Positions 43,215-54,481 of a stretch of 64,000 nucleotides of DNA are shown here, piece by piece. The notes under the pieces were generated by a model. It searched no databases. It saw nothing but the letters and a program-made list of their open reading frames with translations, and was not told where the DNA came from. This DNA comes from Blastomussa wellsi. Taxonomy: Eukaryota > Cnidaria > Anthozoa > Scleractinia > Plerogyridae. Made by a program: the position numbers and the translations under genes. The DNA lies in contig OX393566.1 in assembly GCA_947652115.1 (NCBI GenBank), positions 14,469,825-14,533,824 on the forward strand, in the 5' to 3' direction. The first letter of the stretch is position 1. Each line of letters opens with the position of its first letter.

Positions 43215-44810
43215 ATCACTTAAATAAAAGTAAATGACCAATAATGATTTTGCTTACGACTAGGAATTTGTGTTTGTTGATCGATAATCGCTCGGCTTAT
43301 CGCCAAATATACATTCAATTTATACTCTTGCAGAACGAGTAGTAAATATTTTTTTGGTAGAAATACTCGGCTATAAGCCGAACCCTCGATCTTCTTCAAA
43401 TTTTACCAGTTCTCAGTTTAATTTGGTGCAAAAATCGCTCGGCTTATAGGCAAATAAATACGGTATGCATGAAGCTTTTCCCTGTTGCCACTTCATTGAC
43501 ACCCAGGTTATACACTGAAAGTTGCCTTTTGTAAAATACAACGTTCGTGCTCAAATATGGCGTCGGCAAGACTTGTTGCAAATCAAAGGTAATTAAAGAG
43601 ATGCTTGGGTCCTGCGTTGCAAGTTCTTTGTCTGATTTCAGATTGTTGTACCCAGATTGAGCTTTACGCTGGTGCAAATCGAGCTGAACAGTCAGTTCAT
43701 GATGCTTTTGCTCATCAGTTTCAGTTTTTAGGCTTGTCTGTAATAGGTCACACCTGTTACAGGTATCACTCTTGGGGCTTCCAAATGATAGATTGAATTT
43801 TGTGTTAAATATTTCACGATAGACATTTTCCTTCACTGGGGTTCTTGATTCTGATTTGCATTTCTCCAAGTAGAAATCATACATTTTCTTTATGGTGAGA
43901 TCTGATGAAAGATATCTTCGGTTGGGATTGTCTTTACGACAATAATGACTTGACTCAGTTGGGAAGCTTTGAATGTGAGCACGCACAAACTGAACATCCT
44001 CTTCAGGGGTTTTGTTTTTAGGCTCGTGTCTACCCCTTTGATCTGTTTGTGGAGATCCCACACTTTGCATTTTCGATAGAGCACGAGAAAGCCTGCCATT
44101 GGATATAGCATAAATGGCCAAGAAAGCCTTTTTGCAAACCCGAGTAGACATTCCGTTGTCGTTTATGTAATATTGACGAGAATAATTTCTTCGCGAGTGC
44201 AAAGACGCTTCGCCTTTCTTTGCATACCTTCGCTTTACAACTGTGACTTTCACACTTCCACATAAGAAGGCATTCTGTGCAGTCCAATCTCCAAGCTCCC
44301 AAAAACCTTCAAAAACATTTTCACGCCGTTCTAGTGTTACTTTTTCAAAGCATTTCAGCGAGCAGCGACAGTCTTTACCCAGTTGTTTTGCTGCAAATGT
44401 ACGTTTCTCGCCTGACTTTGATGCCGTTTCATATTCCTTACCTCTGTTACGAAGACTTTTCCGTTTGTTTTTCTTCCATTCTTCAGGATTTCGTTTTCTC
44501 TTACGGGAATTGCTGCTCGATGATTGCTCACTTCTGTCCGCCATTTTGTTGATAGCACATGGTATTGTCTAAGTCTGAGCCAACGGGCAAATGATCAGCA
44601 GTATAAGGGTTAGCCCATTGTTCCACAAAGAGCTATGACGAAAGTCACTGTGGTCCAATGTTCAGAGGGGGCTAAAGAATCTCTCATTTCTTTTCCGGGT
44701 TGGACCACTTTGCCACCAAAAAGATGGTCCAAATTTAGGTTGAAAACAACAATAACATCGAATATGAAATTTTGGTGGGTTAGCCCGCTATGGTTCTGAA
44801 CCCCTCAACT

Positions 44811-46620
44811 ATTAGCTCGCTGGATGAGGTGGTGCGACAAATTACTCGGCCTGTTTTCGGAAACCACAACCCAAGTAGTTTTCCTCGCATCTAAAATTCT
44901 TTTTCATTCTTTTCCTTTGTGACTCCTTTCAAACGCACTAGAGCCTGCTCTATCTTCGAAAGATACAATATTAGCACTGTGAGAGATTTGAAGGGTGAGT
45001 GAAAATAAAGAATATGAAATACTAAGTGGCACATATATTTCAACATAATTCTTTTTTTAAGCAACACACAACAGCTCCTGGTATTTCCAAATTAAAGTAA
45101 TTTGAATTTGCGATACAACATGCTTGGGTTTTAAAAACTCCTGTTATCCAGCAGTTACACAACTTCTAATATCCCAGTGAAAATAAACAGTGTCTGAAAT
45201 TAACTTTTTTATGCAACCGTCAAGTGGCGAATTTTTTCCAGTCACCAAATAAATAAATCTGGTCGCCAAAAGCAGTTCATAAAATTCAGCCTCACAACAA
45301 AACAAGAAAACATTGACTTTGAAAAGATGAATCTAAAGGACCCGCTTTTGTAAGGTGATTAAAATATCATGTAACTCATATTTCAAATGCAAGAAGCTTT
45401 CATTCAATAGATAACCCACTTAGTTTGACAACAGACCAGTATGAAGCGCAAAAGGTTATCATATTGCTTGTAAATTTAGCATATTTCCCTTGCAAAAGGG
45501 AAAGAACATGTTTGTTCAAGGCACCCAATTGGCCGTTAGATGAAACCACTGAAAACAGAACATCTGCTAATGTCGATCAAAAAGCAAGGATTACGACAAT
45601 TAAGAAAATAAACTAACAGAAATCTTACCTTTACTTTTTATCTAAATTTCTTTCTACAAAGATTAAAAACTTTGATAAGACAAGGGGTAAGTGAAAAGAT
45701 TGACACAACACTACAACTTGGTCACCTGTTGACAACTAGCTACGAAATCCAGGTAGCCAACACTCATCAATTTTCAGTGGCACTGGCAACCAGTGAATTA
45801 CAATTTCACTGAGAAAACCAGGAACCCAAATTGAAATGTTTTCAAGACTAGCGGTTTGGCAAAGTCCATATAACTATAAACCTGTAAATTCTCCTTGCAC
45901 CCTGAGTTTTTCCAGCAACAGCTGTAAGAGAGTTTTTTGTTTGTTGTTTTTGTTGGTAAAGCAATATGGTCCAGGTTGATCTACATTTCATGCCCTAGAA
46001 TTAAACAGCATCAATATTTGAATTTCGACTGAATAAAACTATTCAATGAATTATTCGGTTTTAACCTTTGAAAAGAATTGATAACCAGTCTGGCAAACTA
46101 AATTAAGAGGAAATATCCTAGACATGCAATCTCGGTCACTGTCATAATAATAAATACCAGTCACACTTGACCATGAAAAAATGTTACAACATAAATTCTT
46201 GAATAAAATCTTACGAAAAGATGACCTGTTCTTATTTCCAAATGTGAGTTTCCGAATCATTTATTTCATTCAAGATTTTGTTTACAAATAGATTATCCGT
46301 CGATGATAAAATGCTTTGAAATATCGATGATTTTCGATGATATACAAATTCAGACCTGCTGGCGTAGAAAAACCGTTACCGTAAGTAAATAAAAAACAAA
46401 TACAAATTTATCTACCTCAAAATACCATTTCACACTGCAAATTAACTTGTAAATAAAATGACCATCGCCACGAAAAGTGGCCACCATCTTGTCTAAGGCC
46501 GCAAAGGATTGCCTCCGTCAAAACTCGCACAATAATTTCCTCAAAAGAAACCCGAGTGATAATAAATAACCTGAGGCAATTCATCGCGCAATTAGTAATG
46601 AATGAAACTCATTCAGTAAG
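44811..46620. other. No gene seen
   Basis: AT-rich stretch right of the DUF7869 element. I see no convincing ORF or element end. Confidence 0.45.
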
Positions 46621-46689
46621 TTTGTAAAGCATGCCGATCTGGACGGTTCAAACGGCTCGTTATTCTGCTTTTAATATACTCTACTACAC

Positions 46690-47150
46690 TGTACGTAACG
46701 ATTCCGACGAATCAGACCAAAGAACATTTACCGAACCGCACGAATCAAACGGGTCGATAACCCGTCTGACCCACACACTAATATCATCAGAAGAGGGATT
46801 TTTTTCTAGACTGTTCACAGTCCGCTATTTTTCCGTATTTTTCCTCGATCGGCAAACGCGGTGAGTGAATCGCGAGAGAGTTTCCCCAATAAGATGCAAT
46901 ATACAATCTGCAAAACCTACTATGGATTGAGCACGTAGCAAATTAACGATCCAAATGAATCGAACGGATCGTTAAGCGGTCTGCCCCACACACTCAAGAT
47001 CATCAGAAGGGTGATTTTTTCTAAGTCCCCTTAATGAGATGCAATTCACGATCCGTAAACTCTACTCTACAGGACATTTGATGATCCGTGCGGATCGAAT
47101 GGATCGTCGAGCCGTCTTCCCCACACACTCAAGATCATCAGAAGGGGTTC
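46690..47150. repeat. Three imperfect repeats
   Basis: Copies near 46738-46808, 46950-47024 and 47085-47146 share ACACACT followed by ATCATCAGAAG and a preceding GGATCG-type palindromic stretch. Spacing is uneven (about 210 and 130 bp). Confidence 0.65.
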
Positions 47151-49014
47151 GAGGAGAATAAGGCAAAATGATTGTCATAGTCGTTAATTTCTTCTTGTAA
47201 GATTCTAGAGGTCAGGAAATCGTTGTAATAATTTTCTATTTCCTTGTTTATTTTTGACATATCAGAGATAATTTCACCATCTGTTGTCTTAGGGCCTCCA
47301 CAGACGAGACGATTAGTTGTCGACAACTATTTTTATCAACAACTAAATGTTATCGACAACTATTTGTGTCCGATGCAAGCATTCCACACACTGGGGTGTT
47401 AGTTGTCGATGTCTTAAGTCGGGCCAACGAGAGCTTGGAAACTAACGTTTAGTACGCATGCTCAGTTGCAACACACGGGAAAAAACGGGAAAATGGTCAA
47501 AAATGTCGCTTTGTCGACAACTAAAGCTAAAGTAGTTTCCCTTTTGAACAGGGAAACTGCTTAGTTGTCGACAACTAGCCTGCGAGCAGGCTAAGGCTAG
47601 ACGGGGGTGGGTCAGAGACGGTTGGGCATCATAGCCTGCAGACAAAGGTTTCATGCCACCGTGCTCTGCACGAGATTCTAGTGCAAGCTCTGATTGGTCA
47701 GATCCAGGAGGTTGACAGGTTTGATATTTTGCCGACCCAATTCCATCAAAATTTGCATATCGCTGAAAATCGTTTTTTTGTAAACATGGAATCTTCTGGC
47801 AATTTATTAGCGGTTTACAGATCTGTTTCAAGAACATTTATCAGCCTTTCGCTGAGGAATTTTGTATATGTCTCGCTTCGTATTTCCGTGGCGAAACTCT
47901 TGTGTTAATTTCGCTTAGTTGGATGTATAATTCCAGCCGGCAAACCGAACGAAGCGCCGAAAATGCACTAAGTCTAGCAAACTCAACTGTCTGCCGGCTC
48001 ATGCAGTGACTTGTAAGGATGGAAACTGAATGCGAAAGACAAACAGCTTGTACACATGGCATACAACTCGGGTTGGAAAAATCTCTTCTAGCAAGGCTCT
48101 AAATCCCATTTTCGATCCACCTGACTCTTGATATGAACATTGCCTCTTTTCCCTCAATAAGATAAATTTCAGTATCCAATTCTTCTAATTTGCTTGAATG
48201 ACAGTTTCAGGATTTCTCAACTTGGACTTTTTCTTTTTGGAATAGGCAATTGTCATGCTCCTTATTTCATACTACGAAATACAGATTTATGATCAGGAGT
48301 GATTGAAGGTTGTGTTTCTATTTTCTGTACTTGACCAATTAATTGTTTCAAAATTATAAAGAAATCTATTCTGTTCTTAGTTTCATAGGTATAATGTTTT
48401 GGAGTTTGGGTGAAGTGTTCTGTAAACCTCGACCAAATTAAGCTCTTTCATCAGACTCAAAAGGTCATTCCCATAAGTTGTCTCTTTCCATGGAAGCCCA
48501 CCTGTCTTATCCAAGTGGCCGAGTGTAGTATTCCAATCGCCTGCCATCACAACCTTTGAAATGCATGTTTTGTATACCAGAAGGTGAGTGAGTTTTTGCA
48601 AGAAAGGGATTTACAATTTGCAGTCAGTCGGTGCATAAATATTTGCTGCAAACAATTCCTCTGTTGTTAACTTTAAATTAACAAAAATATGCCGCCCCTC
48701 TTCATCACTTTCCATGGTTCTAGGGGAAACCTGTTGGCTTTACCAGTATACATACACCTGGAGTGCTCTGAGCCGTGAGAGAATATTATTTGTCCACCCC
48801 ATTCAGCACGCCAAATAATTTCATCTTCCTTTTTAGAAAATGTTTCTTGAAGGCAAAAGATTGATGCTTTTTGTTTCCGTAGGTAACAGAAAATGGCTCT
48901 CCGTTTTCCTGGTTTATGAAGGCCATGAACGTTCAGTGACAAAAAATTCAGTTGCGACATGAATTTACATACAAAAGAAAGGACAGAAAGGTAGCACGGA
49001 TTACAAATCAACAC
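47138..49014 (-). pseudogene. L1/Tx1-like LINE fragment (endonuclease part), interrupted
   Basis: From 49014 the N-terminus reads LNFLSLNVHGLHKPGKRRAI and LQETFSKKEDE, the start of an apurinic-type endonuclease. Then VMAGDWNTTLGHLDKTGG (48601-48383) is the GDWN motif, and further on SITPDHKSV is visible near 48300. A later piece (47320-47138: ISDMSKINKEIENYY) belongs to the linker before the reverse transcriptase. Frames change several times. Repeats at 47300-48065 separate the pieces. No reverse transcriptase is present. It may be the same family as the LINE at 51068-53525. Confidence 0.75.
47304..48065. repeat. Short interspersed repeats inside the LINE fragment
   Basis: The palindrome TAGTTGTCGACAACTA occurs at 47314-47329 and 47562-47578, with half copies near 47350, 47400 and 47511, which suggests a 275-bp MITE. 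It is followed at once by CCTGCGAGCAGGCT, a palindrome I associate with common coral repeats (47578-47592). The right limit is not sharp. Confidence 0.5.
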
Positions 49015-49359
49015 TACACCAAGACAAAAAAAAACAATGTCACAGTTACACTAAAATTACTCTTCTGGGATTTACCTACGTCCTTCCAAAGCTGATCGCA
49101 AACAAACCAAGGTCAAGTGAAAATTGTAAACAAATTCCCGAAAACGCTGTCAGTCAATGAAGCAAAACGCATTTTTATGATGGAAATTAGTAACATTTTC
49201 AAAGACAAAGAGGAGAAAAAGGCTACAGGACTAAATAAACTAAATGTTGGCTGAGTCTAGAATATGGTCTAATCTAATTTCGCAAGGTCAGCCTCGCACT
49301 GAATTTTAAGAGCAAAGCTGCTAGTCTTCTCCTTCTATGAATCTTCCAACCGGTCAGTT

Positions 49360-49430
49360 CAAAATGCAGACTGCAGACTAGGTACAAAATGCAGACTGCA
49401 GACTGAGTACAAAATGCATACTGACAAGAA
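49360..49430. repeat. Short tandem repeat
   Basis: About three units of AAATGCAGACTGCAGACT with spacer GTAC. Confidence 0.7.
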
Positions 49431-49794
49431 AAACTGTTCTTTACGTCAGAAACGTGGTAACAATCGACTTTATGACCTACCTGCTGTCACTCAATCGCCT
49501 TACAATCGCAATTCTCATTTGTGGGCAATGTAGATTGCTTAATATCCAGGTACATACCCTTTCAATGAAGCGACAAAGATCAATTCATTCTTGAGTTCAT
49601 TTCAAGCCTTCAATCTTCTTACTTACGAACCACTTAAGTAAGCGAGCACAAGATGGCGTAATTTACTTTAACTTGAAAACACTGTCGAGTTTTTAATAAA
49701 AAACTAACTCTCCTTGCTTCCATCGTTTTTTTTTTTCCTTCCATGGTACCGGTGAAGGCGGTGAGATTTCTGGATCGATTGGTGTCTATTTAGG

Positions 49795-50040
49795 CAGTTC
49801 CCAGGGGGAGGGGGGTACTTGATATGTGCTGGGGTTGGGAGATGCGATCAGGGCCCTCAAACACTGACCCGGCCATACCTTGTTGAAGACATTTGCCAAG
49901 AAAAGATACCCGGTTTAAACACAAAGTGATAGAATCGATACTCTGTTTAAGAAACAAATCCCCGAAACCATACCCTGAAGGGCCGCAAGTCTCCATTAAG
50001 CCCTCATAACGGAGTAGCCCCCGGGGGCGGTTTTCAGTTC
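49795..50040 (-). repeat. Coral-type interspersed repeat fragment
   Basis: G-rich start (GGGGGAGGGGGGTACTTGAT) and an end with TAGCCCCCGGGGGC. The wording resembles a short repeat I recall as frequent in stony corals. It is non-coding. Confidence 0.4.
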
Positions 50041-51221
50041 CATTGGTTTGCTCTCTAAATAGTTGAAGACAAACATGACACATTGCACATGTAGGAGAAT
50101 TCAACCTTCTCTTATTTTCTCTAATAGAAACTGTAACAAAAACAGTGAGGACAACTTCTTAATTATTGCTGGCAACACCAAAATAATTGGCACAAATTCC
50201 TTTCGCTGCATCATTTTGTGGCTTGTTTTTTGTCCTCATCTGACAATACAAGAGAATCTGCAGTTAGACCATCAGAGTTTTTCATTTCCACACAAGAACG
50301 CTTTATGTGGAAGAATACATTCTCTGGTTTTAAGGTGAACCTCAAGCCAACTGATCCTTTTGGTGTGTATGCTCTAACCTGCTTCCTGCAGAGTGCAGGC
50401 AAGTGATGCCATATGTTTTGACCTTTGAATGCTTCACTGTCACATGTTAGACGGCCATTTTTTGTGTTGACAATGTGAGGCTGGGTAGGTCTGCTCAAGG
50501 AAATGACAACAGACATTCTAGTTGCTGCCTGGACCTTTGTGACGCCACTGCTCTTAAGAATCTGATCAGCCTTTGCCCATGTCTCTTCCATGGTCTTGGG
50601 CAGGCCGCTGCTATCAAAGTCAGGTAATATCGACTTGTAGATGGTGCAGGAGAAGAAGGCTCGTCTTCATATTCTTTTGCACCACACTCATCGATACAGG
50701 CAATTTGAGAAAGTCTCCGTTTTTGAAAGTTTATCCCAAGCATCCTTAGAAACCTCCAGATGCTTGTATGACAATGCCAGTTCATACTGAGAGTCGCCAA
50801 CAATAGCCCTGTGGACATTTCGGCGGTACTTTCCAACAAACTTCTCCGAGATGTCTGAGAATTCAGTGTAAGAGCACTTCGAAGATTTTCCAGGACTTGC
50901 TTCTTTCTTCTGCTGCTCCACCAATGGGCAGTTGTTGTAGTAGAAGTTGTCATCGCAACCAGCGGATCTCCTGACTGGCAGCAGCATCTTCTCTTTCATG
51001 TCAGTAGCAATGTTGGCAACAAAGTAGCTATAGAAGAGCGCCATTTCTTTTCTGGTGGCTTTGGTCTCTGTTTTTTTTTTAAGGGTAAAACTCTTGTTTT
51101 TTTATTTATTAAGGTTTTTTGACGAAGACTACTTACAACGAATTACATGACTGCTAAAAACTTACTTACAACTTACTTTCAAACATCACTTACAATACTT
51201 AACATTACAATGCTTATTACA

Positions 51222-51250
51222 TTTTACAATACAATACAATACAATAGAAA
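51222..51250. repeat. ACAAT microsatellite
   Basis: Five tandem ACAAT units near the LINE 3' end. Confidence 0.8.
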
Positions 51251-51372
51251 TAAATAAATAAATAAAAAGAAAAGAAATAAAAAAACCACCTCCAAACAGT
51301 TCCCCTTACAGGTTTTTGTTCACCTGTCACAAAAAGGAAAGTGACACAAAATACATTTAGAAAAACTTCAAA

Positions 51373-53500
51373 CTAAGATGAAACAAGGGGAAGCAGAGGC
51401 TCCCACTTCGTGTAATGATAGATAAGATTATTGCTCTCTCTCACAATGAAGTGTTCTAATTTATAGGTACTCTTGAGTCTCTCTAGTAACAGTCTTGGAG
51501 ATAAGAACCTATCATTTAATTTAAAGAGATAAAGGAGGTATTTGCCTTCAAGGATGATGTAGTTAATTAAATGATTGTAAATTTCTTTATTATTGAGTCC
51601 GAAAATAACATCTGTGATTTCAAAGTCCTTAGAGATCTTTAGTTGGTCTCTGAACAAATTAACTACTTAACTACTTAATTAACTACTTCCAGTATGTATT
51701 TACGTGCGAGCAGTAGAAAAAGAAGTGCTCTAGAGTTTCTATGTCCATTTTTCATGAGTAGCATAAGGGAGAGTCAACTTTTTTGAACTTGTGAAGCATG
51801 CTGTTTGTGTAGAGAATCCTATTTTTCTTTTGTTGTGGAATTCAGGTAATTTAGTACTATTCTGCCGATTAGTGTTAGGCCTCTCCAACTCCAACCCGAT
51901 AAGTATTCTTTGATGGATGTTTTGATTCAAATTTTTTTTGGTCAAAAAGCATGTGATCGTTTGTAAAGTAAACACCTAGGATTTTAACAAAATTGTTAAT
52001 CTCGTCCACCCCAAATTCGTGAGGGTGTAACACTATGTTACCTAATGGCAGAATTTCAGTTTTTTCATGGTTCATTTGTAAACCAGCGTATCTGCCAAAT
52101 TGGTCTACACTGTTCATCAAGAAAAAGAAAGAAGGCTTGTCACAAACAAATGTTGTCATGTCGTCCGCAAAAATTAATTAACTTCAATTCTTTTCCATCA
52201 ACGGTAATGCCCTTCATCTGATTGTTGTTGCATATGTGAATTGCCAAGATCTCAAGAGCGATAATAAAAAGGAGCGGAGAGAGTGGATCTCCTTTGCAAA
52301 CACCTCGCTTAAGTTGGAAAAAAGATGTGGCAAAACCATTATTCATAACACAACTCGATGCATTATTGTAAAATGTTTTTATCCAGGTAATAAAAGATTT
52401 CCCAAAACCAAAGGTTTCTAAAGATGTAAAAAGAAAGTTCCAGTTAAGTGAATCAAAAGCTTTTTCAAAGTCAATAGCTGTCAAAATACCTCTGTAGTGT
52501 TTTAGTCTTGTGAAGTCGATTACATCATCAATAGTGCGAATGGCGTCAAAAATAGTTCGGCCCTTTACAAATGCGTTTTGATCAAAGTGAATAATTTGGG
52601 GGAGCACTTTCTCCAATCTTTTAGCAATCGCCCTTGAGCCAATCTTCACATCTACGTTGATCAAGGAAATTGGCCTCCAGTTCTTAATCAGCCTCCTATC
52701 TTGGTTATTCTTTTCTATAAGAGTTATTACAGCTTCTTATTGAGAAGTAGACAGTTCGCCATGATGATAGGAGAAATTTAGGGAATCGGCCAAGTTCCTC
52801 CCAATTTCGGGCCAGAATGCTTTATAAAATTCCACAGACAAACCATCGTTTCCTGGGGATTTGTTATTTTTGAACGAAGAAAGTACATTAAAACATTCTG
52901 TGTGCGTTAGTTCGCCTTCACATGTGTTGCGCATTTCCAACGGTAGTTTAGGAATGTGGGCGGAGTTTAGGAATGGGCAAGATGATTGGTCAATAGTGTC
53001 ATCTGTTTTTTCAGCATAGAGATTAGCATAAAAAGAATAGATTTCCTTTGCAATTTTGTCAGGATTAGTGGTTTCTTTTCCATCTGACTGAAGTAGCTTT
53101 CTTACAGAGCTCTTTTTCTTCTTATTATTTTCAAGGTTTAAAAATACTTGGTATTTCTTTCACCTTTTTCGTACCACGTGGCACGTGAACGGATTATTGA
53201 GGCCATTGTTATGTGACTGTATTCTATTTCATATTGTACTTTCAGCCTTTCTAAATTCTCTGTATTCTCTCTCGTTTGGGATGCAGCTACCGCTTCTTCG
53301 CGTGTCTTTAATTTGGTCTCAGTTAATTTCGTGTTGTCTTTTCTCAGGCGCGCTTTTTGTTTACTATATGAAATAGTTTCTTGGCGAGTTTTGTGCTTAA
53401 TCCAGTCCCACACTATTCTTGGGTCACTGCAGAAGTCGATTTCCGTCTTCCATTCAGGAAACTTCTCGCGTATCAGAAGAACATAGTTATTGTCCTCCAA
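51373..53500 (-). pseudogene. L1/Tx1-like reverse transcriptase
   Basis: Pieces in order: 53500-53138 (linker, Lys-rich, ATWYEKGERNTKYF), 52940-52737 (NNKSPGNDGLSVEFYKAFWP), 52664-52140 (AIAKRLEKVLP, DQNAFVKGRTI, TAIDFEKAFDSLNW, KRGVCKGDPLSPLLF) and 52159-51875 with the FADD-containing end (ADDMTTFV) and QFGRYAGLQMNHEKTE. Three or more frame changes and a stop break it. These motifs are those of L1/Tx1-clade reverse transcriptases. Confidence 0.8.
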
Positions 53501-54481
53501 AAGGCTATTATTTAATTTCCAAAAGGATGGATTGTCTCTTTGTCGTCCCAGGAGCTTTGTAAAGACATCAGCCTTGCATCAAAATCATCTGCACTTGGAC
53601 TGTCGATTAAGCCTGGGTCACAGCAGAATTTCACAACATCTACTAACTGTGCTTTTGTATTTAGCACCACTCGCACTTCTGGGCTAACTTGTAAGGCATG
53701 AAGAAATTTCCCCTTTGACTCCTTACACCTCTCTATTAATTCCGCCAAAGTATCCTTTGCATGCTGATCTCTTAATTTTGTTCTTTGGTACTTGACCTGT
53801 CTGATTCCTCTCGGGAATGTGGCAAAGGAAGCACTCTCTACAACTCCACCTCCTTCCTCGTACAATTCATCATAAATCGAAGAGGGTCCAAGTGGTGTTT
53901 TGGCTTTTTCAGTGATGCGTTGCTTGGTGCTAGTGGCTGAAGACTTCTCTTGGCGTTCTTATGTGGCTGGATTTGGTACCTTCCTCTTAGCCTGTGTTGG
54001 AGTATGGGAGGATTATAACAGGCCATTCCTCACCCAAATGATCTTCTAATGCAATTGTTCTTCTTTTGAAGGCCTTAGTTGAGCTGTGCACCCAGTAGGT
54101 TTGGGTTATTTTGTACTAACCTGGTCTCATATCTTTTGGATCATTCATTCGGGAAACTTCGCCATCATCATCCATTTCAACTTCCTCCCATGAGCCATTA
54201 TCATCTGCTTTGAAATCATCACGATGTTGAAAACAAGACTTTTCCAACACAAAAGTAGCATCTGTGCGGCAGGCACATGGTATTTGAGTACAAACTTTCT
54301 CGCCATTAAGGATGATAGCAGACATCTGTTGCGTCGACAAAAAGGGTGCTGCTGCAGTAAACAGAGGAGAACATTGGTTTCCTTTATAGAAGTCTGTTTT
54401 CTCACTGCAAGAAAAAAAACTGCATGTGGCCTGAAAATTGCCTAAATGATAGTGCCATAGACTAAACCAAATTTTTATCAA

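Larger units (their letters stand above)
42154..43463 (+). mobile_element. pogo-like transposon with CENP-B-type domain
   Basis: 1310 bp with inverted ends CTGTATTTATTCGCCTATAA and CCGTATTTATTTGCCTATAA, flanked by TA (42152-42153, 43464-43465). Removing it with one TA restores the DUF7869-like frame. Internal copies of ATAAGCCGAG appear near both ends (42235-42270, 43370-43380). No DDE catalytic domain is present, so it is non-autonomous. Confidence 0.85.
17008..44544 (-). pseudogene. DUF7869-like transposase continuing into an F-box/LRR domain, split by two insertions
   Basis: Coding pieces are 44544-43464, 42151-41970, 18525-17970 and 17759-17008. They sum to 2571 nt, exactly divisible by three, which supports every junction. 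The first piece has a Lys/Arg-rich N-terminus, a Cys-rich region (CRCSLKC), a CNRCDLL pair and a putative first acidic residue in LITFDLQQ. The second has AFSDTCGGQNRN, a DUF7869 hallmark. The third has CVDHKFMYSGHSFLPNDRD. After a 210-bp intron the last exon (LDSLPDEVILDILSRL) is an F-box of about 45 residues followed by about five leucine-rich repeats (LRELTIHSC, LRKLDISFL, LEELCMDQC, LEKLSINLC). F-box proteins recruit substrates to SCF ubiquitin ligases. Whether one mRNA joins both halves is inference: the donor at 17969 and acceptor at 17760 are acceptable and keep the frame. No internal stop is visible outside the insertions. Confidence 0.75.
16451..44806 (-). mobile_element. Outer DNA transposon with DUF7869-like transposase and F-box/LRR exon
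   Basis: Inverted ends GAGGGGTTCAGAACCATAG...CTATGGTTCTGAACCCCTC continue imperfectly through GCGGGCTAA. They are flanked by AACT at 16447-16450 and 44807-44810, giving a likely 4-bp target duplication. The single gene on the minus strand (44544-17008) is split by two later insertions, 42154-43463 and 18528-41969. Without them the element would be about 3.6 kb. I do not assign a superfamily: the transposase is of the kind annotated with DUF7869 in many animals. Confidence 0.8.
51068..53525 (-). mobile_element. L1/Tx1-like LINE inserted in the second MULE
   Basis: 5'-truncated and ending in poly(A) on the minus strand (T run at about 51070-51080). It lies between MULE coding pieces. A short AGAGAC-like match on both sides may be the target duplication. 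Confidence 0.7.
50211..54481 (-). pseudogene. Second MULE transposase gene, decayed and split by a LINE
   Basis: Minus-strand pieces: 54481-54116 and 54026-53838 (N-terminal exons), 53865-53530 (PRGIRQVKYQRTKLRDQH, parallel to PRDIKQVKNARQKLK in the first MULE), then after the LINE 51070-50690 (YFVANIATDMKEKMLLPVRR, DDNFYYNN) and 50591-50211 with a degraded SWIM finger (LTCDSEAF...). Compared with the gene at 20519-24528, the region with the catalytic Asp motifs is missing between FCCDPG and DDFDARL, so about 150 residues were lost. It belongs to a diverged relative of the first MULE. No clear inverted ends were found. Confidence 0.75.

Noticed and set aside
44243..44572. Plus-strand ORFs near the start of the DUF7869-like gene
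   Set aside because: Antisense shadows of a well-supported coding exon.
50495..50953. 152-residue minus-strand ORF
   Set aside because: Out-of-frame shadow of the MULE C-terminal region; composition is random.
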